Shown here: positions 25,055 to 35,062 of the stretch, piece after piece
Numbering within the stretch: position 1 is the stretch's first letter
Layout: each line of letters begins with the position of its first letter
Assembly: GCA_001661515.1 (NCBI GenBank)
Contig: LUVW01000002.1
Span: 875,850 to 939,849, forward strand
Length of the DNA stretch: 64,000 nucleotides
Direction of reading: 5' to 3'
Source of the DNA: Capniomyces stellatus
Lineage: Eukaryota > Kickxellomycota > Harpellomycetes > Harpellales > Legeriomycetaceae
Notes under the pieces: model-generated
Database searches by the model: none
What the model saw: only the letters and a program-made list of their open reading frames with translations
Told to the model about the DNA's origin: nothing
Translations under genes and position numbers: made by a program

Positions 25055-25168
25055 CATTCCACTTGCCAAAGGCTAAAAAATATTTACATGTTCCACTTGC
25101 CAAAAGCTAAAAAATAATTGCATGTTCCACTTGCCGTAAAATAAAAAATAATTACGTATCCTACTTGC
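25055..25168. repeat. 34-bp imperfect tandem repeat
   Basis: Three copies of a unit starting TTCCACTTGCC begin at 25057, 25091 and 25125 (period 34). A fourth, diverged copy starts at about 25158. Each is followed by an A-rich half (GCTAAAAAATA). It is non-coding. Confidence 0.8.
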
Positions 25169-26747
25169 TTCAACCTTCTATTTATCTTTCTCATCATCAC
25201 CAAGCTCAAACAAAAGCATCGTGATATATGATACCAAGTGAAATATATATTTATCTTGCTTGTAACAGAACTATAACCCTGAACTAAAAGTAAATTGGTT
25301 TAAACAAAATCGATTACATAGGGCTTTGCATAAATAAGTATAACCAATAGATGTCCATTACGAGCTAATCGGCAATCCAGTTACACCATTTAGCCTGGAA
25401 ATTGTTATTAACTTACCTTGCTACAAAATAACACAAGTATGATCAAAAAAAAAAACTTTAAATAGTTAAAAACCTGTTTTTTTTTTTTTTTACAACCTTG
25501 CCATAGTTATTTTTTGCAAACTTTGACGATGAATCATCCTTCAAACTAAACGCACTAACTTTTTTTTTAAAAAAAATTCTTGTTAAGCCCATTAAGCCAA
25601 TTGGTTTGGGAATTGGTAATCCTCATCTAGATGGTTTGACTATTTTGTTAATAACCACCTGTTTTTTTTTTGTCAGCTTATTAGCATAATCATTCAACCC
25701 ATTTCTTTAGTTGTTTTTTTTTCAAATCATTTTTTGATCCAAATAAACAGCGCTAAAACATTTTTTTTCTTTCATCAAAACTCCATGTTACTGTGTTTGA
25801 TTTTAGCCCTCATTTTAATGTTGGTTATGGTGTTGGTATGTTGATTTCAATTTGTGCCTTATTTAGCCATATTTGTATGAGCATGATATCACCCTTGAAG
25901 TAAATGCCGTCTCATTGCCTTTTCATTTATACTTTACGAGCACCCAGCTAAAGTTACCAAAAATGAAACAATGATTAAACACAAATTTAAAAAATGCGAA
26001 AAGAATTTGGTAAATGTTTCAATAATAATAAAATAACAAAGCGGAGAAAAACTAAAATTGCTCAGCTGTTAAATTTTTTTCTGCTTATTTCGATAATAAA
26101 CTACCTTTTTTGCTCAACTAAAAAAAATCGCACAAGAAGCAATAAATGCAACACTCAAGTTTAACTTTACACGTATATCCACCTATTAATAACAATACGA
26201 CATACCAATTATTTTGAGTTTGAGTTTGTTACTACTATTGTTGCAAGTCTATTGCCTTGTAGATTTAGATAGTGTTCAGGTGATTAATTCTAGTTATTTT
26301 TTGGTTGTGTTTTTGACTTGAAATGACTTCAGCTTCACTTGGCCTTTTGACTAATCAACCAAATATCAGCGGTCTTCTACTCAGAACAACACAACACAAA
26401 GTCGATTAATTGACCACGTACTAATTTGCATTCACACGTATTATTTTCTGCACTCACATTTACTGCTACGTTTGTATTCCCAATCGGCAAAAGCGCATGT
26501 TATAAATATCCTAAAAAAGAACTAGTTGCAATTTAATAGCCCTAGTTATGACAGTTAAACCCCAGCTTTAATAAACACAGATTGAAATTTACGTATACTC
26601 AAATGATAACCATGAAAATCCGCCCATTATTTATTTCTTGACTTTGAAATGATAACCTACAAACGGCAATTCAAGCATTTCATATCAATACTTTGCCTAA
26701 ATTTCCTATAACAGTTTGTAGATGATGTTTACATAAACCAGTACATT

Positions 26748-26945
26748 TTAAGCAGAGGCATTGTCTAGTTCCATTGGTTTGTAATTAGGCACGTCTTTCG
26801 CTGTAGTTTTTCCAGAATAGTCCTTATCTATAACTGACATAATGCTACGCTGTATATAGAACATGTAATAGTACATAGCTGTAATCTCTTTAATTAGGCT
26901 TATCATTTCGGGAATTATGTATGCACCCACTTGCCTGCGTGACTT
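26748..26945 (-). other. Possible isolated coding exon
   Basis: The minus strand reads open from a possible TAG acceptor upstream (about 26956) to a TAA at 26748. It encodes a peptide with RRQVGAYIIPEMISLIKE and an end PNYKPMELDNASA that looks more protein-like than its surroundings. There is no ATG, and no upstream exon could be joined in frame because the nearest candidate contains stops. This may be a gene relic or the last exon of an undetected gene. Confidence 0.2.
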
Positions 26946-29313
26946 TTTTATAGTCTAAATATTTTTTTTCTCAATGAATTTACCAAGCAAATGATAATAT
27001 TTAATCAAACCACCATTCAATGCACTGCAAGTGTGACATGAACATCCTTCTAAAATAATAACTGATTTCTATACCTTTTTATTTTTCTTTGCAATAATTT
27101 CCAACTTTATTTAAACTACGATGAAAACTGTAAAATTAAGCTTACCAAATGTCTACCACTTAGTCTCGGTATTTTTTTAACTTTGATACTAAATGTTTGG
27201 TACTACTAGTTATACACTTAACTAAGATTTTTAATTATCTAAGAAAAAAGCTTGATTATTTTCTCGGCATTAACAAAAAAAAAAGGCGTCAACTTTACAA
27301 TAACTCCGTTTTGTAAAAACCTAAAGCCTATCTAAATTTGAGGAAGGGGGAAAGTGGAGTTGAAAAAAAAATACACGCCTTTATACATATTAACATAAAG
27401 CGCCTATATTATATTTATATAATACCAATACTAATATTACTTTCAATTACAAGGCATATACATTCACCGAACCTAACCGCCAGCATAGATTTCTTGTGTC
27501 TCAATTAAGGCAGAATTGGGTTGCCTGAGTTAGTTGAAGTGAAATGTTTTTATTAGTTAATCTTACTTATAAAGCCTTAGCCAACTGTGTCTCCAGCTGT
27601 CCGTATCAAGTGACTTGGCTTAAAACATGCAATTACGCTTACAATACTAACATAGTCTTCCGGCCAACATACTCGTGATGTTGACTCAGTCAATAATTCG
27701 CCAGTACTAATGACCATAATATACCCAAGCATTCCAAAACAAGTAGGGTTAGGATAGAAATACTGTGCAAATCTAACAATCTGTAATCATTATACACGAG
27801 TTTCAGTAATGCGCATAGCGGCTCTATTCCAATATGTGGTTTATTGACTATAAGCTATCCTTTACACCTTATAATAACATTCTTTTAGTTTTGAACCAGC
27901 ACGCCATTGAGTCAGAGGGGATACTAATTGGTCTCAGTTAATTTGGGTTGAATGAAAATTAAAGTAAACATTTAACTACTAATTGGCCGCTTCACACAAA
28001 AAATAAATAAATTATGGCCGATATTATTGAATAATTTCCGAACCTCCGTAATGAAACAAGAACAAGAACTTGACCTAAAACCTCAAGCTCATCGCGAATA
28101 AAATAGTATGTAAATTTATTCAGAAATTGCTGAAGTATTTAACTCTTAAAAAAATAATTGTGATAGTGAGCACGTAATAACCGGTGTCGATTCATATTAA
28201 ATATCTAGACGTCCAATTGACGCAATTTTAGAGCATTGCTGTGTCTAGGTGCCTTATTAGTCACCAGCCCCACGCGTTGATATACTGTCACAATCGAGCG
28301 TTTCTTTTCACATTATTACTAGTGCATGAGTTGACTAATACTCGTATACACTCGCGCATTTGCACTTCCCTTTTTTATTTAAATGGTAAAGCATGATATA
28401 CAACCAAGTAGGCTCACCCGGTGAAAGTTTGATAAATTTATTTCTTAATTTGCAATGTTGGCTAATTAAATATTGCAGTAGTGTGTTTTTTTTTTTAAAA
28501 AAAAGAAACTATGGTCAACTACAACCTTCTCAAGCTGTCACCGTACTGGGTATATCAGTTTCAAACACACGCGTATCAAAATACCATATATAAAAAAGCA
28601 ACAAAAGGAAAGCCAAAACTCGCTGTCTCCTTTTACAGCTTTAGCATATCTCAATCACTGGTTGTGACGGTCTTAGCCATCGATATAAAAAACACAAGCG
28701 TGGCTATATTTAGCAATAAATGGTGATTGTATCATTGAGTCATATCATAAAGCTTAAAAATACAGTACATAGGTTAAAAAGCAACCCCAGAAATAACCAC
28801 AGTGCAGGTGCAAAAATGTAGAAAGAAGTGCAAATAAACTTTTCAGAAGTCACGTACTTGACATCTGATGACTATTCAAAAGGTGTAACAAGTATCTTGG
28901 AAACATCACAGACGGTCAATCAGATGCTGGACAACCCAAACCTGCATTGCTGAGTCTATTGGTCATCTACATTTTTATGGCAGCAATATACTTTATAAGA
29001 ATACATTTTCATCTTCTCCGAAGCTACTTTGTTTTTATTTGCTTGGCGACTAATACCGAATTAATGTCAATAACTGAAGATTTATAGCGATAACTGAACA
29101 CTCAGCTGTTCTCGAGCAATAATTACCTGTTCAGTAGCACTGGCCCACATCCATATGTCTTGAAACTCAGCCATTCTAACCAGGTTAAATCAATGTACAA
29201 TTTAATACGCTGTATAGTACAATAACATGTACTCACTAATGGCTTGTTTGTTTTATAGTTTAAGGGATTCTAATCGTATACAGCCAAATTTTAAAATTTT
29301 GAAACTCTGGTTG

Positions 29314-29359
29314 TCACCTATCACCTATCACCTATCACCTATCACCTATCACCTATCAC
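29314..29359. repeat. Heptanucleotide tandem repeat (TCACCTA)n
   Basis: Six perfect copies and a partial seventh of TCACCTA, in non-coding DNA. The unit is not a known fungal telomere repeat such as TTAGGG. Confidence 0.95.
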
Positions 29360-30227
29360 TCGAAAAGCTTCAGCCAGACCTTGTACTTTTGCCCTTTGTC
29401 TTGGTAATTGAGATATTATAGTATAATGATAGAATGTGGGATTTAGAGTATGATTGGTTGGTGAGTTCTTGTAGACAAGCTTTGTTTTTAAGCTTTCATA
29501 CAGGCGAATATATCGGACGAGTTTGCTTACATCCGAACATTTTTTTGCTATTACAAGTTTTCTGCTGATACTGAGTTTAGTCAAGCTAGATTAAATCAGT
29601 AAATTGCTAATGCTCGGTATTTAAGGGATACTAATGTTACACATTAAAATTGCTCATATCTAACCAATTAAAGTAAAAGACTAAATTAGTTGACTTAGAA
29701 GCACAGCTTAATGGCAATTTATTCAAGTTGCTCAACTCAAATAAATTAATTAGGTGAAATTGTCGTAAACATTGAATTTGTTTATTGTGCAGTACAAATT
29801 TGTAAACCGTAGAGCATTATACATTTAAGTAGAAGCTAAATGCACATTTACATTTTACCTTTGTTTTGCCTTACTTTTGTTTTGTTAAAAAACATAAACC
29901 ATTAATTAGATAAAAACTACTAATTTGGTAATGAGGCTATATTAGTATTGGAATCGTTTCTTGTATAGCCAAAGAACAACGCTTTTTTTTTGCTGTTGTT
30001 AAAAGTATATGTGGTATTTTACCCAAGTAGAAGTTGGGTATATTCGCAAATACGTGAATTTCATTAAAAATTCAGGCCTTATTGAAATGGTTACCAAAAA
30101 ATTGGTGTAACTGTTACAGAATTGAAGTGCAATATTAGCATTGGCTTTAATATCAATTGCGTTACTGTAAACGTCTAAATAAAGTAGCGTCCTAACAGAA
30201 GTCACAGGCTGTAGTGATTTCTGAAAA

Positions 30228-30269
30228 GGGGGGGGGGGGGGGNNNNNNNNNNNGGGGGGGGGGGGGGGG
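30228..30269. other. Assembly gap inside a G homopolymer
   Basis: Fifteen G, eleven N, then sixteen G. The run is out of character for this AT-rich region and the true length is unknown; it looks like a read-through failure at a poly-G tract or a scaffolding artefact. Confidence 0.95.
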
Positions 30270-31303
30270 CAAACTTACCTGCGAGTGACACGTTATAGTT
30301 AGACATTGCAGTTTAAGGGGTACGACGCTTTCAGTAAAATGTGTAGCTACTATTGAAAACAATTTCTGAATAATATGAAGTGTAGTCAGGGTATTTTTGT
30401 TTTTATCTTTGTTATCTAACATACAACTTGAGCAAAAACAAACTATCGGTTGGAAAATTGAAACTGTATTTCCAACATTCTCTTATTACGGCGATATTGC
30501 TACTAGTATCGCCTTTTGTTGAAATAAATTTTGTTAATACTAATTGCAAAGAAATCTGCCTCTGTTTTTTTTGTCTATAGCTACCTCCAATAAAAGTATC
30601 AATAAGCACAGTGATGGTTTGCTAAGCGTTTAAAATGACAAACTATGTCCAGTTATTTGCTAGTTGGCGGGATTTGAATGCCAATTCCAACTAGTCCCAA
30701 ATAATTTTTTGCTTTCCTGAATGGCATTTGAATGACGTCAAAACAATTTCGGGGGAAAAAAATAGTGAAATTCCTTGTTAAACAAAATGTTAGCAAAAGC
30801 AAAGCAGGAAACAGGACCACGCCACAATTTCACTTTACACAAGGTTTGACCTAGTTATTGCTGCAGTGACTGTACAAATAAAAAAGTATAATACTACCGG
30901 ATAAATACCAAGCACACTAAAGTTCAACGTGTGTCTGGTACCAAATAGTGTAATATTATACGTGTAAGAGCTTTAAGACTAAAGCCAACACCTATTTATT
31001 TGAGTTGTAGTTATTCTATAAGATACTACAGCCATAACATTACATTCTGTTTGTCACATACATACATTTCACTTGTTGAAAGTAGAGGTAGAGGTAGAGG
31101 TAGAGACAGTGAGTGTGATAGAATGGTGTCGAGTTAGTTCTATATGAATACTTTTTTCATGAGCCAAGTTGGTATCAAATAGTCCAATAGGGTATTATTG
31201 GTATAAATATATTATATAAATAATAAATAAACGGAAGTTAGTAAGTAAGAAAGGGAAAACAATCCAAATAAAACTAAAAGAATCAAGAAAATGGAAAGAC
31301 AGG

Positions 31304-34300
31304 TTACTGGTCATCAGAAATGGCAACAGGTACAATGCGGGCAACCAAGTCACCTTGCTCAACACGATCGCCAACAGATATGACCAGGTCCTCCAAGGTA
31401 CCAGTTTGGTGAGCAGACAGGACAGTTTCCATCTTCATAGCGCTTAAAACGCAGATGGCCTGCCCAGCAACAACAAATGAGCCAGCCTCAACCTTAATGT
31501 TGACAATTTCACCAGTCATTGGGGACCCAAGATCATTAGCGTTCTTTGGATTCGCCTTCTCGCGGACATCAGCAGTAGGGATGGCCACTTTGTCTGATAT
31601 ATAAGTTACACGGACTTCACCGTTTACTTCAAAGTAAACATCACGCTTACCAGTGCCTTCATTCAATTGACTGACGGTTACAAGCTTAACGACCAAAGTC
31701 TTGCCCTTTTCAATCTCGACTTCAAGCTCCTGATCAATTTCAAGAGGGTTAAGGAAGTTTGGTGTTTCCAAGTAGCTAATATCACCATACTTCTCTCTGA
31801 ATGACAAATAGTCATCAAATACAGTTGGGTAAAGAGCAGCTGAGAGTAGATCCACTTCGCGAATAGTCCTCCTAGGCCACTTTTCAGCCAAAGAAACACG
31901 CAGGCCTTCAAAGTCAAATGGCTCCATAGTGGCACCAGGACGCCCATCAATGCGTGGAAGGTCGCGGATAATGGCGGATCTTAAAGGTTCAGGGAAGCCA
32001 CCCAAGGGCTGACCCAAGAAGCCTTGGAAAAACTCGACCACTGATGAAGGGAACGAAAGAGTAGAAGCCTTATTAATGACGTCTTCTGGATGAAGATTGT
32101 TGGAGACCATAAACTGGGCAAAGTCTCCAACAACTTTACTACTTGGTGTAACTTTGACAATGTCACCACACAGCATGTTGGCCTGTGCGTAGGCATTTTT
32201 AACCTCGTTCCAACGCATGCCCAAGCCCAAGGACTGGGCTTGGAACATAAGATTGGTGTATTGACCTCCAGGCATCTCGTGGAAGTAAACAGAGGTGTCG
32301 GCGGCTTTGACTCCTGGATCGAAGCTGGCATACAACATACGGACTTGCTCCCAATATGAGTTGAGGCTACGGATGGTGTTGAGTGAAATCCCAGTGTCAA
32401 GCGGAGAGCGCTCCAGAGCTGCAACAAATGCACCCATACATGGCTGCGAGGTAACGCCAGACATACTGTCAATAGCCAAGTCAACAATGTCGGCTCCTGC
32501 CTGAGCAGCAGCAAGCATGGAGGTAACTCCAGTTCCAGCAGTGTCGTGGGTATGGACGTGGATTGGCAGGCTTGGGTGACGCTTGCGGATCTCAGAGACC
32601 AAGAGGGTTGCTGCCTGAGGTTTTAGCAGACCAGCCATGTCCTTAATTCCCAGGATGTCAATGTCCAAAGCAACCAGCTCATCAACCAAGTCCATATAGT
32701 ACTTGAGCGTGTAAAGCGAGTCAGGTCTTGGGTTAGAAACGTCGCCCGAGTAGCAAATGGCGGCTTCAATAACTCCATTGGCCTCTCTAACAGCGCTGAT
32801 ACCAAGCTTCATGTTCTCAATGTAATTCAACGAGTCAAAAATACGGAAAACGTCAATTCCATGGTCACGTGCTTCCTTGCAGAACTTGTAAACCACATTG
32901 TCGGGGTATGAGGTGTAACCTACGGCATTGGCTCCACGGAGCAACATTTGGAAAGGAACATTTGGAACTGCAGCACGCAGCTGGTCCAACCGATCCCAAG
33001 GATCCTCGTTCAAGAATCTCATACACACATCAAAGGTAGCTCCTCCCCACATCTCCAGTGAAAAGGCACCAGCCAGAGCATGGCTAGTGGTGTTTGCGAT
33101 TCGCTTGAGTTCAGTTGTTCTCAATCTGGTTGCCATCAGTGATTGATGCGCATCACGCCACGTAGTATCTGTAATCAAGACTCCCTTGTGGGCCCGAACG
33201 GCAGCCGCAAACGCCTTTGGTCCTTTCTCCAACAACACTTGTCGCCAGCCTGGCGGTGGGGCAGTTGAAACGTCAATAGCTTGACCGTCATTCCCAATAA
33301 TTTCTGGAACCATTGGAATGCTCAGGTTTGGAAGTGCAGGCTTAACTTGGCCCTGCACGCTGCATCCGTTCACAACAAGGTCTCCCAAGTACGCCAAGAG
33401 TTTGGTTGCTCTGTTGCGGAAAACCTGGGTTTTTAGCAGCTCTGGCGTGTCATCAATAAACGTGGTCCAACAGTCTCCCGATACAAATGTCTCGTGCGAC
33501 AACAGCTTTTGCATGAAACTCATGTTGGTCTTCAACCCTCTAATACGGAACTCAACCAATGATGCCAAAGTCTTACGTCTAGCTTGCTCAAACGTAGATC
33601 CTGAGCACGTAAGCTTAACAAGCAACGAGTCGTAATGCGGTGTAATGACTGATCCAGTGAAACCTGATCCTCCATCAAGTCGAACACCTGGTCCTCCTGG
33701 CGATCTGTAAACTTCAATACGTCCAACATCTGGCTGGAATCCGTGTTGAGGATCCTCGGTTGTAACTCTGCATTGAATAGCGTACCCCTTGAGCGTGATA
33801 TCCTCTTGCTTGAGGTTCATGCTAGCCAAAGTTTGTCCAGATGCAATGTAAAGCTGCATAGCAACAAGATCGACGCGTGTGATTTCCTCAGTCACGGTAT
33901 GCTCTACCTGAATACGCGGGTTGATTTCAATAAAGTAGTGACGGCCCAACCTGTCTACCAAAAATTCTGCTGTTCCTGCATTTCTGTACTTTACATGCTT
34001 TGCCAACCTGACTGCATCTTCCAAAATCGCTTTTCTGACATTGTTATCTAGCGATACTGCTGGTCCAAACTCAACCACCTTTTGGTATCTTCTTTGCACA
34101 CTACAGTCTCTCTCAAACAAATGAATCACATTTCCTGTACCATCTCCTAAAAGCTGAACCTCAATGTGTTTTGGCCTTTCAACATATCTCTCAACGAACA
34201 CTGTGCCATCCCCAAAACTAGCCAGCGCCTCTGAAGTAGCTCTCTCAAAGCTTTCCTTCAAGTCAGCAAAGGAATGCACAACTCTCATACCACGTCCTCC

Positions 34301-35062
34301 TCCTCCCATGGCAGCCTTGATAATAATCGGGAATCCATGCTCCTCGACAAATGCCACTACATCCTCATGTCTAGCAATTGGACCATCAGTGCCTGGTACT
34401 ACTGGCACACCACATTCAATAGCCACCTCTCTAGCTTTAATCTTATCACCAACTCTTTCGATTGTCTCTGGCTTTGGTCCAACCCACTTGATTCCTGCTG
34501 CCTCAACCTTTCTTGCAAACTCCGAATTCTCTGAAAGGAATCCATAACCTGGATGAATGGCGTCACAGCCGTGCTTCACAGCAATTGACAGAATTTCGTC
34601 TTGTGCCAAGTAGGCTCCAACAGGCGTAAATTCTCCTTTTTTTCCAATTTGGTAGGATTCATCAGCCTTGTATTTGTGCATTGAGAGCCTGTCATCGTAT
34701 GCATAGATAGCCACAGTAGACATACCAAACTCATGCGCAGACCTCATGATTCTCATAGCGATTTCTCCACGATTAGCTATCAGCAATTTGCAGAAGCCTG
34801 GCTTTGCCAAATCGCTTGTTTCCCTCAAGTGAAGGAGACCAGCCTCGTTTGGAACATGGTATCTTTGCTCAACATCAACCTTCTCCATCCTATCCAAACT
34901 GCCCAAGTTTAACGAGGACGTGTTGTTTTCATTTTGTCTTCGTTTGCCCGAGTTTGCGTACGAGAAGTTGCCAAAATCAAGGAAAACTGGCTCTGAATCA
35001 TTACGATTTTCTGTGCCTGGGGCACCTTCTTGCAAATTATTACTAGAACTATTCACAACCAT
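31304..35062 (-). CDS. PYC: Pyruvate carboxylase
   Basis: Biotin enzyme that carboxylates pyruvate to oxaloacetate using ATP and bicarbonate. It is anaplerotic and feeds the TCA cycle and gluconeogenesis. Single exon, 1252 residues. Domain order is biotin carboxylase (begins KLLIANRGEIAMRIMRSA near residue 92; ATP-grasp glycine loop GGGGRGMRVV), carboxyltransferase (DTTWRDAHQSL, where family members usually have Phe in place of Trp), then the biotinyl domain with AMKME, biotin attaching to Lys at about 1210. Yeast Pyc1 is 1178 residues; the extra length here is an N-terminal extension of about 70 residues rich in Asn, Ser and Glu. It is acidic and lacks a mitochondrial presequence, consistent with the cytosolic enzyme of fungi. 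An in-frame Met at about residue 58 (MEKVDVEQRY) is an alternative start. Confidence 0.96.
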   Translation of the reverse strand: MVVNSSSNNLQEGAPGTENRNDSEPVFLDFGNFSYANSGKRRQNENNTSSLNLGSLDRMEKVDVEQRYHVPNEAGLLHLRETSDLAKPGFCKLLIANRGEIAMRIMRSAHEFGMSTVAIYAYDDRLSMHKYKADESYQIGKKGEFTPVGAYLAQDEILSIAVKHGCDAIHPGYGFLSENSEFARKVEAAGIKWVGPKPETIERVGDKIKAREVAIECGVPVVPGTDGPIARHEDVVAFVEEHGFPIIIKAAMGGGGRGMRVVHSFADLKESFERATSEALASFGDGTVFVERYVERPKHIEVQLLGDGTGNVIHLFERDCSVQRRYQKVVEFGPAVSLDNNVRKAILEDAVRLAKHVKYRNAGTAEFLVDRLGRHYFIEINPRIQVEHTVTEEITRVDLVAMQLYIASGQTLASMNLKQEDITLKGYAIQCRVTTEDPQHGFQPDVGRIEVYRSPGGPGVRLDGGSGFTGSVITPHYDSLLVKLTCSGSTFEQARRKTLASLVEFRIRGLKTNMSFMQKLLSHETFVSGDCWTTFIDDTPELLKTQVFRNRATKLLAYLGDLVVNGCSVQGQVKPALPNLSIPMVPEIIGNDGQAIDVSTAPPPGWRQVLLEKGPKAFAAAVRAHKGVLITDTTWRDAHQSLMATRLRTTELKRIANTTSHALAGAFSLEMWGGATFDVCMRFLNEDPWDRLDQLRAAVPNVPFQMLLRGANAVGYTSYPDNVVYKFCKEARDHGIDVFRIFDSLNYIENMKLGISAVREANGVIEAAICYSGDVSNPRPDSLYTLKYYMDLVDELVALDIDILGIKDMAGLLKPQAATLLVSEIRKRHPSLPIHVHTHDTAGTGVTSMLAAAQAGADIVDLAIDSMSGVTSQPCMGAFVAALERSPLDTGISLNTIRSLNSYWEQVRMLYASFDPGVKAADTSVYFHEMPGGQYTNLMFQAQSLGLGMRWNEVKNAYAQANMLCGDIVKVTPSSKVVGDFAQFMVSNNLHPEDVINKASTLSFPSSVVEFFQGFLGQPLGGFPEPLRSAIIRDLPRIDGRPGATMEPFDFEGLRVSLAEKWPRRTIREVDLLSAALYPTVFDDYLSFREKYGDISYLETPNFLNPLEIDQELEVEIEKGKTLVVKLVTVSQLNEGTGKRDVYFEVNGEVRVTYISDKVAIPTADVREKANPKNANDLGSPMTGEIVNIKVEAGSFVVAGQAICVLSAMKMETVLSAHQTGTLEDLVISVGDRVEQGDLVARIVPVAISDDQ

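Larger units (their letters stand above)
21801..31303. other. 9.5 kb gene-poor AT-rich region
   Basis: Both strands were read for exon-like stretches. Only one weak candidate emerged (26748–26945, listed separately). The rest is AT-rich with many poly-A and poly-T runs, some 34-bp and 7-bp tandem repeats and one N gap. It lies upstream of the GATA factor and downstream of pyruvate carboxylase. It could hold regulatory DNA, non-coding transcripts or decayed genes; nothing in the sequence decides between these. Confidence 0.5.

Noticed and set aside
34164..34547. ORFs antisense to pyruvate carboxylase
   Set aside because: The strong sense-strand enzyme motifs explain the region; antisense frames have no family match.
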